From Paludibacteraceae bacterium (GTDB lineage Bacteria; Bacteroidota; Bacteroidia; Bacteroidales; Paludibacteraceae), in NCBI GenBank assembly GCA_016937795.1, contig JAFGVV010000005.1:62001-126000 (forward strand): a stretch of DNA of 64,000 bases, written 5' to 3'. This document shows, in pieces, positions 8,501 to 17,218 of the stretch. The notes beneath the pieces were generated by a model that saw nothing but the letters and a program-made list of their open reading frames with translations, was not told where the DNA came from and did not search any database. A program made the translations under genes and the position numbers. Position 1 is the stretch's first letter, and each line of letters opens with the position of its first letter.

Positions 8501-9685
8501 ATGAAAAAAACGCTGTTCATACTTTGTCTTCTCATGATTTTGCCTGAAACGTATTCGCAAACGCTCCGTAACTACAGGTTTAAAGCTGAATATTTGTATG
8601 GAACCATAATGCAACATACAAAACATCTCGAACGATTGGTTGACGGGCCTGTGATGGGTGCAGAAATGGCTGTGGAGTGGCAAACTGCAGGCGAACGAAA
8701 CTGGCATCAGTATTTTGCGTTTCCGGCTATCGGGCTTGGTGTGGTTGGACTCGATTTGGGAAATACAGAAATGCTCGGGCAGTTAGCAGCTGTTTATCCA
8801 TATTTGAATTTCAGACTCTACGATGGACCCAATTTACAGCTAAACATCAAGGGTGGTGCAGGAATAAGCTTTTTGAACAAACGTTTTGATAATACCGCTA
8901 CTGATTTGAATAATCTGAATACAGGAAACGCAGCCATTGGCTCAATTGTGAATGTGTATTTTGCAGGAGGCGGTAGTCTGGAGTACAAAATAGGTGATGG
9001 GTTTTCGGCTGTGGCAGGTTTTCAGTGGAATCATGCTTCGAACGGTAGCTTTTATCAACCAAATTCAGGCATAAATATGCTGAATACTTCATTGGGTCTT
9101 GCGTATCAACCTGAATTTAGCAGAAATATGTCGCCGAAACGATCTGATTTACGGTCACTTAATAGAAAATTGGGGGCCGAAATTGTATTGGCAGGCGGTG
9201 CGCGCGAACTTTATTACCGCGACGATAAAATGTTTCCCGCCGGGTCGGTTGTGCTGAATATGAATTATCAAACCGGGAATCATATACGAATAGGTGTTGG
9301 TGTTGATGCTTTTTACGATGGTGTGTATAATGGCGATACACATTTTAAACGTACTTATCTGTTTGCCGACGAGCTTAAAAATAAATTTCGTGTGGGTGTG
9401 AGTCTGCAACCCGAACTGGTTTTTGGACGCGTGCAGGCGGGTATTCATCTGGGCATGTATTTGTACAATCCCTTAAGAAATTTGGAACCATACGAAGATG
9501 CAAAAAACGGCCTGTTGAACAAGCCGTTGATTTATAAATATAATATCGAAGCGGAAGATGGTTGGTTTTATACCCGTGCATCGTTTAAATATGCCATTAC
9601 CAAACATTGGTTTTTATCGCTCGGACTGAAAACGCATCTTCAAAAAGCTGAATTTATTGAGTGGGGCACAGGTTTCCGTCTGTAG
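8501..9685 (+). CDS. Acyloxyacyl hydrolase / PagL-like lipid A deacylase
   Basis: A 394-residue outer-membrane protein with a signal peptide (about residues 1-19). The NHASNGSFYQPNSGINML stretch (177-194) holds the PagL-type catalytic His and Ser, His178 and Ser180. PagL enzymes remove the 3-O acyl chain of lipid A in the outer membrane. The N-terminal 200 residues correspond to the barrel seen in PagL. The C-terminal 190 residues add a second stretch of alternating beta-strand pattern, making this about twice the length of classic PagL, as is common in Bacteroidota. It is convergent with the next gene. Confidence 0.75.
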   Translation: MKKTLFILCLLMILPETYSQTLRNYRFKAEYLYGTIMQHTKHLERLVDGPVMGAEMAVEWQTAGERNWHQYFAFPAIGLGVVGLDLGNTEMLGQLAAVYPYLNFRLYDGPNLQLNIKGGAGISFLNKRFDNTATDLNNLNTGNAAIGSIVNVYFAGGGSLEYKIGDGFSAVAGFQWNHASNGSFYQPNSGINMLNTSLGLAYQPEFSRNMSPKRSDLRSLNRKLGAEIVLAGGARELYYRDDKMFPAGSVVLNMNYQTGNHIRIGVGVDAFYDGVYNGDTHFKRTYLFADELKNKFRVGVSLQPELVFGRVQAGIHLGMYLYNPLRNLEPYEDAKNGLLNKPLIYKYNIEAEDGWFYTRASFKYAITKHWFLSLGLKTHLQKAEFIEWGTGFRL

Positions 9686-9691
9686 TTTTTA

Positions 9692-10432
9692 TCAAAACAT
9701 TATTCCGAACGAAAATTCCATCGATGCAGGTTTAATCTCGATTGGTTGAGTATATTTATGATCGAAAGGAATTGTCGAACTGATATATTCATTAGCTTTA
9801 GCAAAACTTGTAAGCGAACTTTTATAATTCATTTCGGCAAATATACTCAACTTACGAAGTATCTGACGTTCGATACCCACTCCGGCAAAAAAGCCTACCG
9901 CACTGGTCGATGTAAGCGTCAAAATGTCTAATTCCGCAGGTTTGGAATTTGGTAATGCTGATTTACGTTTTTCGCTCGCCGAAAGAATAAACGAAGCATT
10001 TACGCCTCCCTGCAGGTAATAACTGGTTTTATCCACAATAGGTGTAGAAATGCGTAAGCCAAGTGGCACTTCTATCGCACTGTAATTTACCTGATAATTG
10101 TCTTTTGTAAGAGTATTGTTAAGTGAAAGGCTATCATACAAATACCCTCCGTATAGATTATAGTTCAAACCGGTAACTATCGAAAGAATATTGTTAATTT
10201 CATAATCGGCTACAATGCCACCTCCAATTTTCAGAGTTGCACCATCGGCAATGGCATCATTGTGCTTAACGTTAATCCACGAGATGTTTGGACTCACTTT
10301 CAATCCGAAAGTAAACTGCTCAAAATTAATTCTGGGAAGTGAACTTTGTGGGTATGATGGATAACCTGTATATTGTGCGAAAAGCGGTGTGCTTAAAAAG
10401 AAAATCAGTGCCGGAATCAATAATTTATGCAT
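9692..10432 (-). CDS. Outer-membrane beta-barrel protein (PorT-like)
   Basis: A 246-residue protein with a clear signal peptide (cleavage after PLFA at about residue 19). The mature part has alternating hydrophobic strands and Gly/aromatic turns, such as FGLKVSPNISW and GIVADYEINN. It ends in a strand finishing with Phe (FSFGIMF), the outer-membrane barrel insertion signal. It fits the broad Bacteroidota barrel family PF13568. The ligand is unknown. Its 3' end lies only 6 bases from the stop of the convergent PagL-like gene. Confidence 0.75.
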   Translation of the reverse strand: MHKLLIPALIFFLSTPLFAQYTGYPSYPQSSLPRINFEQFTFGLKVSPNISWINVKHNDAIADGATLKIGGGIVADYEINNILSIVTGLNYNLYGGYLYDSLSLNNTLTKDNYQVNYSAIEVPLGLRISTPIVDKTSYYLQGGVNASFILSASEKRKSALPNSKPAELDILTLTSTSAVGFFAGVGIERQILRKLSIFAEMNYKSSLTSFAKANEYISSTIPFDHKYTQPIEIKPASMEFSFGIMF

Positions 10433-10580
10433 ATTTTTCTGAGCTTAAAGTTGATATTTAGTTTTGCAAATTTAATCGTTTTTTTTTAATTTGAGACCTT
10501 GAAACCGAAAAATGAATCTCTACAGCTTGAAAAATTATTAATTTTCAATTCTCTGGCAAATCAATGTGCAAATCAATGTG

Positions 10581-10595
10581 GTATTTGTCAAATAC
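10581..10595. promoter_or_regulatory. Candidate operator palindrome before the polysaccharide operon
   Basis: GTATTTG T CAAATAC is a perfect 7+1+7 palindrome directly after a tandem 12-bp repeat and about 150 bases upstream of the likely transcription start. The symmetry and position suggest a dimeric regulator site, but the regulator is unknown. Confidence 0.35.
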
Positions 10596-10736
10596 TGTAC
10601 CTGATTTGTTTATTATTTTCAAAAAAGTTTTAAACTGTCAAATTAGCTTATTTATTATTACGAATAAATCTTATCATGATGCTAAAATATTGTAAATGTT
10701 TTTCTGTTAAATATCTTCATATTCCCATAAATTCAA

Positions 10737-10744
10737 TATCTTTG
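10737..10744 (+). promoter_or_regulatory. Promoter -7 element of the polysaccharide export operon
   Basis: TATCTTTG matches TAnnTTTG, 33 bases before the first wza-like start codon. The -33 region is not obvious. Confidence 0.6.
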
Positions 10745-10776
10745 CAAAGTTTATTATGTCTGTAAGCTTTATTTGA

Positions 10777-11583
10777 ATGTTTGTAACAAAAACCCATTAC
10801 ATACACATATTTTCACTCATTGTTTTAGTGTCGTCCTGTATTACATCCGAGAAGGTAAATTATATGCAGCCTCCGGGATTTAATATTCCATCGTACAAGG
10901 ATAGCCTGAGTTTTGAGGATTATCGTCTTCGTTCCGGGGACAGGCTCTTTGTGAAGGTATATTCAACCGACGAAAAGACAAATGCATTGTTCAATGGCTC
11001 AACCGGAAATTCGCAAATGATGATGGGCACAGGTGGAGCTTCCGATCTTTATACTTACCTTGTTAATGAGGAGGGAGCTATTACTTTTCCAATGATTGGC
11101 GATATTTTTATGGCAGGAAAAAGTGTGCGTGAAGCCACAACTACACTCGAAAAGGCGATTGAGCCATTGTTTCGTTTCAGTACAGTTGAAATGCGCGTAG
11201 TAAACAGAAATTTCAGCGTTATAGGTGGCGGAAAGTCTGGTTATTATACCATGCCCCGTGAGAAAATAAATGTCTTTCAGGCTTTGGCAATGGCCGGCGA
11301 TGTTGGTTTGTTTGGCGACAGAAGTAAAATACGTGTATTGCGCGAAACTGAAAAAGGTACTGTAATTAAGAGTTTTGATGTGCGCAGTGCCGATATTGTT
11401 CAATCTGAGTTTTTTTACATAGAGCCCAATGATGTGATTTATATTCAGACGCTTAACGAACAGTTTTTTAGTGTGACAAATCTTCCTTCGCTGTTTTCCA
11501 CAGTGATTTCGACATTCTCGTTTGGAGTTTTGATGTACGATACTTATAAAAGAATTAACCCTGGTAAACCTGCTGCCGAATGA
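10777..11583 (+). CDS. Polysaccharide export lipoprotein, Wza-like (first copy)
   Basis: A 268-residue protein with a lipobox ending at Cys21 (LVSSC), so an outer-membrane lipoprotein. Residues about 48-140 form the polysaccharide export domain (YRLRSGDRLFVKV). A SLBB-like segment follows (FSVIGGGKSGYYTMPREK), then NVFQALAMAGDVG. A hydrophobic segment near 240-258 may be a membrane helix. It would form the outer-membrane channel for exopolysaccharide. The stop overlaps the next start by 4 bases (ATGA), so the two are translationally coupled. Confidence 0.85.
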   Translation: MFVTKTHYIHIFSLIVLVSSCITSEKVNYMQPPGFNIPSYKDSLSFEDYRLRSGDRLFVKVYSTDEKTNALFNGSTGNSQMMMGTGGASDLYTYLVNEEGAITFPMIGDIFMAGKSVREATTTLEKAIEPLFRFSTVEMRVVNRNFSVIGGGKSGYYTMPREKINVFQALAMAGDVGLFGDRSKIRVLRETEKGTVIKSFDVRSADIVQSEFFYIEPNDVIYIQTLNEQFFSVTNLPSLFSTVISTFSFGVLMYDTYKRINPGKPAAE

Positions 11584-12329
11584 AACATATAAAATTATAT
11601 ATATTGTTCGCAGTGGCTTTAATGATGAGTTCGTGCTATAATTATAAAACTATTGGACTCCTTCAGGAGAAGAATGCCTCCCTGCCTGTGTACAACAAGA
11701 CTGATTATGCTGATTATCGAATTCAAATTAATGATGAAATAATATATAGATTGATGACTTCCGATGAAACGATTTCAAAATTAATTTCATCAGGTACATC
11801 ATCCATGTCTTCGCAAAATATGATTTCGTATCGCGTGTACCCCGACGGCACTGTTGATTTGCCATTTTTGAAGAGTATACCTGTAGCAGGATTAACTCTT
11901 AGTGACGCGTCGAGGGTTGTGGAGGATCGATTTAAGGAAATAATTCCTGATGCAGCTGTAAAGTTAAGCATAGCCAATAAAACTTTTACAGTGATAGGGG
12001 AAGCCGGAACAGGTATTTATCAGATTACACGCGAAAAGATGACTATTTATCAGGCTTTATCACTTTCGGGTAATTTGAACAATGCTGCAGATTTCAAGAA
12101 TGTACGTATTTTGCGTGAAACCGATAATGGTACAAAAGTTTTACGTTTTGACATACGCCCCGTAAGCTTAATTGAATCAGAGTATTATTATGTATATCCG
12201 AACGATATAATATATGTGCAAAGGGCAAAATCGAGTTTTTATAAAGTGAACAACTGGAGTAGCTTTATGGGATTGATTTCTACTTCACTTTCACTATTGT
12301 TTACTGTGCTTTATTATGGTAAACTTTAA
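11580..12329 (+). CDS. Polysaccharide export lipoprotein, Wza-like (second copy)
   Basis: A 249-residue paralogue of the preceding gene. It has a lipobox at Cys19 (LMMSSC), an export domain with YRIQINDEIIYRLM, a SLBB-like FTVIGEAGTGIYQITREK, and a C-terminal hydrophobic segment. The same late motif (EYYYVYPNDIIYVQ) occurs in both copies. Two tandem Wza-like proteins suggest a hetero-oligomeric export channel or specialised roles. It starts inside the upstream stop codon region and is followed after 41 bases by the wzc-like gene. Confidence 0.85.
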   Translation: MKHIKLYILFAVALMMSSCYNYKTIGLLQEKNASLPVYNKTDYADYRIQINDEIIYRLMTSDETISKLISSGTSSMSSQNMISYRVYPDGTVDLPFLKSIPVAGLTLSDASRVVEDRFKEIIPDAAVKLSIANKTFTVIGEAGTGIYQITREKMTIYQALSLSGNLNNAADFKNVRILRETDNGTKVLRFDIRPVSLIESEYYYVYPNDIIYVQRAKSSFYKVNNWSSFMGLISTSLSLLFTVLYYGKL

Positions 12330-12370
12330 TTTGGCAAAATGAAGTAAATGATTTTTTAAATCAGAGGTTT

Positions 12371-14779
12371 ATGGAACAGAAAAATACAGACAGGCAACAG
12401 TTTAGCGAAGAGGAAGAGTCGGGTTTTGATATCATGGAGTGGGTGCTGCATTTTCTGCATCACTGGTATTTATTTGTCATTGGTATTATAATCTCGCTTG
12501 GTTTGGCTTATCTTCAAAATCGTACATGGCTTCCTACCTTCAAATCGGCCGGAACCATGATTATTGAGGAATATCGTACCTCGAGCAGTACTCAGGCGTT
12601 AATGCAGGGGTTTGGTGTGCAGGCTGCATTTAAAAATGTGAACAATCAGGTGATAATGATGGGTTCTAATGACTTGATATCTAAAGTAGTAGATAGCCTT
12701 CCTCAACTTCGTGTGGATTATATTTCGAAAGGAAATTTCAAAGTCCGGAATCTTTATTCTACTTCTCCTATTCATATCGAATTTGATTATGTTGCCCCTG
12801 AAGCTTACAGTTTAATTTTCAAAATCAAACTTAGTCCCGATGGTACTTATGTAATTACGGTGGACGAAAACAAACATTTCGAAAATCTGAGTCTAAAAGG
12901 TCGTATCGGTGAACCTATCCAACACAATTTATTTTTTATGACCGTGTATAGCAATTATGGTTATACCGGAAAGAATGAACTTTATTTTCGTTTCAGGGAT
13001 AAAAATTCTCTGATTGGTGATTTTGCTTCACGTTTGAAATTTAACTATGTGGCAGAAGGATCTTCTGTGCTCGAAATATCATTAGTTAGTCAGGTACCCG
13101 ACCGTGATGTGGATTTTATCAATAAACTTGCCGAAACTTTTCTTTCAGAGAATCTTGAACGGAAAAATGATGCGGCTAACAAAACCATCAAATTCATTGA
13201 CGGACAGCTTACGAACGTACGTAAATCGCTTGCGTTATCCGAAGGAGAAATGACAAGTTTCCGTCAGCGAAATCAAATTGTGGATGTGTCGAGTCATTCG
13301 GGGCAGTTAATGGGTAAAGCTAATCAGTTCGATAATGAATTACAAGCATTACGTTTACGCGAAACTTATCTCAACTACCTCACAACTTATCTCAAAACCA
13401 ATCTCGAGGATGGATCTGTATTAGCCCCTTCGAGCCTGGGATTGAGCGAGCCAATGTTAATGGCTTTGGTGCAGCAGATTAATGACCTTCACTTAAAACG
13501 TTCAGAATTAAATTCGAAAAATCCCTATTTTGCAAAATACAACAATGAGATTGAGAATGTAAAAACCGCTATTGCAGAAGTAACTAAAAGTATGCGGGCG
13601 GCACTGGAAATTGAGAAGAAAGATCTTCATGACAGATATGCTCAGGTACGAAATGAAATTGAACTATTGCCTGAGAAGGAGCTTGAAATGATTTCGATTG
13701 AGCGTAGATATAAAATGGATGATAATTATTACACGTTCTTTTTGCAAAAACGTGCTGAAGCCGAGATTTTGAAATCGTCTAATACGCCCGACAATATACT
13801 TCTCGACCGTGCCAGACAAATAACTGTTACTAATGGTGGTACAAAATCCAAAACCACCATGACGTTTTTATTGTTTGGTATACTTGTTCCTGCATTGATT
13901 GTTGTTCTGAAATTATTAATGAACAATACTGTGCGTTCAGCTAAAGATGTAGATAAAAATTCTCCTTTCCAGCTTATCGGAATGGTGCGTCACACACAAA
14001 GTGCCGATCCTTTATTAGTTTCGAAAAATCCGCGTTCGGCATTTACTGAAATGTTCCGTGTGATTCGAACCCGCGTGGAATTTATTGTTCAGCGCAAAAA
14101 GGAAATAATGATCATGATCACTTCCGGTGAATCGGGCGATGGTAAGACTTACTTCTGCGTAAACCTGGCCGGAGTATATGCCATGGCAAGTCCAAGGACG
14201 CTGTTGGTGGACATGGATATCCGTAAACCAAGTATTGTTAAACGCTTCAATATCAATCAGGCCGAAGGGGTGACCAACTATCTGATAGGACAGTTGGATC
14301 TCGATGAGGTTATTCTGAAACTTCCCGGTGTTGATTTTGATATTTTGCCAGCCGGTACTGTTCCGCCAAATTCAGGAGAACTTATCCGCTCGGAAAAACT
14401 TGTTGAAATGTTTAAAGAGCTGCGTACCCGATACGACTATATTATTGTGGATACAAGCCCTATTGGTGTAGTCGCCGACGCATATTCGCTCGCATTTCTG
14501 TCTGATATCAATTTATATATTGTGCGCAACGATAAGACCAATAAATCATTCTTCAAAAAAATAACCACACAGTTGAAACTGGATAAAATACCAACTATGT
14601 ATACAGTTATCAATGATGTGTCGGTAGAAGAAAACCGTTATTCAAAATATTATTCGAAAAAATATACTTACGGATATGGTTACGGGTATGGATACGGTTA
14701 TACTGGTGGCGGTTCGCGTAAACGTAAAGAGGAATCTGACAAATACTTCCAGTATTATCAGGACGACAGAGAATTATAA
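12371..14779 (+). CDS. Polysaccharide co-polymerase / tyrosine autokinase (Wzc-like)
   Basis: An 802-residue inner-membrane protein that sets polymer length and couples export to phosphorylation. An N-terminal Wzz domain follows a first membrane helix (about 33-50). A periplasmic coiled-coil region spans about 270-470, with a second helix at about 495-515. The cytoplasmic BY-kinase domain has Walker A TSGESGDGKTYF (about 585-596), Walker A' LLVDMDIRKPS and Walker B YIIVDTSP. The C-terminal tail is Tyr-rich (RYSKYYSKKYTYGYGYGYG and FQYYQ), the expected autophosphorylation cluster. The two Wza-like genes precede it. Confidence 0.92.
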   Translation: MEQKNTDRQQFSEEEESGFDIMEWVLHFLHHWYLFVIGIIISLGLAYLQNRTWLPTFKSAGTMIIEEYRTSSSTQALMQGFGVQAAFKNVNNQVIMMGSNDLISKVVDSLPQLRVDYISKGNFKVRNLYSTSPIHIEFDYVAPEAYSLIFKIKLSPDGTYVITVDENKHFENLSLKGRIGEPIQHNLFFMTVYSNYGYTGKNELYFRFRDKNSLIGDFASRLKFNYVAEGSSVLEISLVSQVPDRDVDFINKLAETFLSENLERKNDAANKTIKFIDGQLTNVRKSLALSEGEMTSFRQRNQIVDVSSHSGQLMGKANQFDNELQALRLRETYLNYLTTYLKTNLEDGSVLAPSSLGLSEPMLMALVQQINDLHLKRSELNSKNPYFAKYNNEIENVKTAIAEVTKSMRAALEIEKKDLHDRYAQVRNEIELLPEKELEMISIERRYKMDDNYYTFFLQKRAEAEILKSSNTPDNILLDRARQITVTNGGTKSKTTMTFLLFGILVPALIVVLKLLMNNTVRSAKDVDKNSPFQLIGMVRHTQSADPLLVSKNPRSAFTEMFRVIRTRVEFIVQRKKEIMIMITSGESGDGKTYFCVNLAGVYAMASPRTLLVDMDIRKPSIVKRFNINQAEGVTNYLIGQLDLDEVILKLPGVDFDILPAGTVPPNSGELIRSEKLVEMFKELRTRYDYIIVDTSPIGVVADAYSLAFLSDINLYIVRNDKTNKSFFKKITTQLKLDKIPTMYTVINDVSVEENRYSKYYSKKYTYGYGYGYGYGYTGGGSRKRKEESDKYFQYYQDDREL

Positions 14780-14834
14780 AATCCAATATAAATAAATGTC
14801 TAATTGTGTCCGGAATGTTCCGGCAAGCAGAATT

Positions 14835-15983
14835 ATGAAAAAAGTAGCTTTAATTACCGGTATTACCGGACAGGATGGTGCTTATCTGGCCGAACTATTA
14901 TTGAAAAAAGGTTATAATGTGCATGGTTTGAAACGTCGTTCATCGCTTTTCAATACCGACCGTATCGATCATCTTTATCAGGATCCACATGTGGATAACC
15001 GAAATTTGATTCTTCATTACGGGGACATGACCGATTCGATGAATCTGACCCGTATTATTCAGGAAACACAACCCGACGAAATATACAATCTGGCAGCCAT
15101 GAGCCATGTGAAAGTAAGTTTCGATACACCGGAATATACTGCCAATGCCGACGGAATTGGTACTCTGCGTATTCTCGAAGCTGTACGTTTGCTTGGTCTT
15201 ACACAGAAAACACGTATTTATCAGGCTTCTACATCCGAACTGTACGGATTGGTACAGGAAGTGCCACAAAAGGAAACAACTCCCTTTTATCCGCGTTCGC
15301 CTTATGCAGTAGCCAAAATGTATGCTTACTGGATTACAGTAAACTATCGCGAAGCTTATCAAATGCATGCAAGCAACGGTATTTTGTTTAATCACGAATC
15401 ACCTTTGCGTGGCGAAACCTTTGTGACACGCAAAATTACCCGTGCGGCTGCCCGCATTGCTATGGGAATGCAGGAGAAACTTTTTCTTGGAAATCTCTCG
15501 TCGCAACGCGATTGGGGACATGCCAAGGATTATGTGCGTGCTATGTATCTGATTCTGCAGCAAGATACGCCCGACGATTATGTAATTGCGACCGGAATCA
15601 CGACTGAAGTGCGTGAGTTTGTGCGTTTGGCTTTTGCCGAAATAGGAGTTGGTATCGTTTTCAAGGGCGAAGGTGTGGCCGAAAAAGGCTATATTGCCTC
15701 TGTCGATAATGCACGTTTTACCGAATATGTAGGTGCCGAATTCCTCGAAGGAATTAAAAAAGTAACCGAACCGGTTGTGGAAGTCGATCCGGCTTATTTC
15801 CGCCCTACCGAAGTAGAATTGCTCATTGGTGATGCCACTAAATCGCGCACAAAACTAAATTGGACGCCCGAATATGACTTGGCCAGACTGGTTGAAGATA
15901 TGATGGTGTCGGATATCAAAGTAATGAAAAAAGAAACTTATTTGAAAGAAGGTGGTTTCCGTATTCTGAATTATTTTGAATAA
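14835..15983 (+). CDS. gmd: GDP-mannose 4,6-dehydratase
   Basis: Converts GDP-D-mannose to GDP-4-keto-6-deoxymannose, the first step to GDP-L-fucose. From ATG 14835 it has 382 residues. The NAD(P) motif [15 protein letters not shown] is at about 7-21, with the [10 protein letters not shown] signature after it. The catalytic YxxxK lies in [12 protein letters not shown]. The C-terminal [16 protein letters not shown] is also conserved. An in-frame ATG at 14796 would add 13 residues; the later start matches the family N-terminus and is preferred. The fcl gene follows after 12 bases. Confidence 0.95.
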   Translation: MKKVALITGITGQDGAYLAELLLKKGYNVHGLKRRSSLFNTDRIDHLYQDPHVDNRNLILHYGDMTDSMNLTRIIQETQPDEIYNLAAMSHVKVSFDTPEYTANADGIGTLRILEAVRLLGLTQKTRIYQASTSELYGLVQEVPQKETTPFYPRSPYAVAKMYAYWITVNYREAYQMHASNGILFNHESPLRGETFVTRKITRAAARIAMGMQEKLFLGNLSSQRDWGHAKDYVRAMYLILQQDTPDDYVIATGITTEVREFVRLAFAEIGVGIVFKGEGVAEKGYIASVDNARFTEYVGAEFLEGIKKVTEPVVEVDPAYFRPTEVELLIGDATKSRTKLNWTPEYDLARLVEDMMVSDIKVMKKETYLKEGGFRILNYFE

Positions 15984-15995
15984 ATATTTATTCTA

Positions 15996-17057
15996 ATGGA
16001 TAAAAATGCAAAGATATACATAGCCGGACACAATGGTATGGTGGGCTCGGCTATCAAGCGAAATCTCGAAAGTCGCGGATATCACAATTTTGTGACCCGT
16101 TCGTTTGAAGAACTGAACTTGCTGGACGCAGTGGCTGTGCGTGATTTTTTCGAAAATGAAAAGCCTGAATACGTGGTGCTTGCTGCTGCAAAAGTGGGCG
16201 GAATAGTAGCCAACAACACTTACCGCGCGCAGTTTATTTACGAAAATATGATGATACAAAACCACGTTATTCATCAGAGTTATGTGAGTGGTGTGAAAAA
16301 ACTGCTTTTCCTCGGATCATCATGTATTTATCCGCGAATGGCTCCACAGCCTATCAAAGAGGAATATCTGCTTACAGGTTTACTCGAGGAAACAAATGAG
16401 CCTTACGCCATTGCAAAAATTGCAGGTATCAAAATGTGTGAAGCTTATCATGCGCAATACGGAGCAAACTTTATTTCTATAATGCCCACAAATCTTTACG
16501 GACAAAATGACAATTACGATCTCGAAAAATCGCATGTGTTGCCTGCATTGATTCGTAAAATGTTGCTTGGCAAATATTTGAAGAACAACGACTGGGTAGC
16601 TATTCGAAACGATTTTGAAAAACTCCCCGTCGAAGGCGTGAATGGAAGTTTCAGCAACGAAGTGATTCTGAAAGTACTTACAAAATACGGTATTACCCAG
16701 AATGGAAACGATGTCTCGGTTACTTTGTGGGGCACAGGTTCGCCTATGCGCGAGTTTTTGCATGTGGACGATATGGCTGATGCAAGTGTCTTTCTATTGC
16801 TGAATTACGATGCGCCCGATACTACTCCTTCGCATATCAATGCCGGTTGTGGCGAAGATATTACCATTCGCGATTTAGCAATGCTGGTAAAGCAAATCAC
16901 AGCATTCGATGGTGAAATTGTATGGGACGAAACAAAACCCGACGGCACACCACGTAAATTGCTCGATGTGTCTCGTTTAGCCGAAATGGGCTGGAAGCCA
17001 TCAGTTGCACTCTCTGACGGTATTAAACGTGTGGTTCAGAATTATCTGAATCGTTGA
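15996..17057 (+). CDS. fcl: GDP-L-fucose synthase
   Basis: A 353-residue epimerase/reductase that completes GDP-L-fucose from the Gmd product. The NADP motif GHNGMVGSAIKR is near the N-terminus. The LGSSCIYPRMAPQPIKEE loop is characteristic, and the catalytic YxxxK is in YAIAKIAGIKMCEAY. An insertion of about 35 residues (near 195-230) is present compared with the enterobacterial enzyme, as in other Bacteroidota copies. It follows gmd closely, so both are co-expressed for the exopolysaccharide. Two hairpins lie downstream. Confidence 0.95.
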   Translation: MDKNAKIYIAGHNGMVGSAIKRNLESRGYHNFVTRSFEELNLLDAVAVRDFFENEKPEYVVLAAAKVGGIVANNTYRAQFIYENMMIQNHVIHQSYVSGVKKLLFLGSSCIYPRMAPQPIKEEYLLTGLLEETNEPYAIAKIAGIKMCEAYHAQYGANFISIMPTNLYGQNDNYDLEKSHVLPALIRKMLLGKYLKNNDWVAIRNDFEKLPVEGVNGSFSNEVILKVLTKYGITQNGNDVSVTLWGTGSPMREFLHVDDMADASVFLLLNYDAPDTTPSHINAGCGEDITIRDLAMLVKQITAFDGEIVWDETKPDGTPRKLLDVSRLAEMGWKPSVALSDGIKRVVQNYLNR

Positions 17058-17071
17058 TTTTTCTGAAAACC

Positions 17072-17148
17072 AACAAATAAGAATATTTGATCTTATTTGT
17101 TATATTACAAAAATTGAAATTCATATGTTCTGATAAAATTGAACATAT
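17072..17148. terminator. Two hairpins between fcl and ugd
   Basis: A perfect 11-bp hairpin (AACAAATAAGA / TCTTATTTGTT, arms at 17072-17082 and 17091-17101) is followed by an 8-bp hairpin (ATATGTTC / GAACATAT, 17123-17130 and 17141-17148). Neither has a long T run, so termination may be partial, or these may be mRNA processing or stability elements. Confidence 0.4.
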
Positions 17149-17182
17149 ATTATTGATAATAAATTGTTTTACTAACAGACTC

Positions 17183-17206
17183 AGCTCCCCTTTAGGAGTT
17201 AGAGCT
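17183..17206. repeat. CCCCTTTAGG-type palindromic repeat, degenerate copy
   Basis: AGCTCCCCTTTAGGAGTTAG is followed by AGCT and resembles the CCCCTAAAGGGG repeat family seen at 24062, 33320, 35963, 36069 and 37580. It lies 13 bases before the ugd start. Confidence 0.5.
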
Positions 17207-17218
17207 AAATAAAAGTAA

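Larger units (their letters stand above)
10433..10776. other. Divergent intergenic region upstream of the polysaccharide operon
   Basis: The 344-base gap holds a 12-bp tandem duplication at 10557-10580 (CAAATCAATGTG twice). A 15-bp perfect palindrome follows at 10581-10595, and a -7 element lies at 10737. No gene is visible. Confidence 0.6.
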
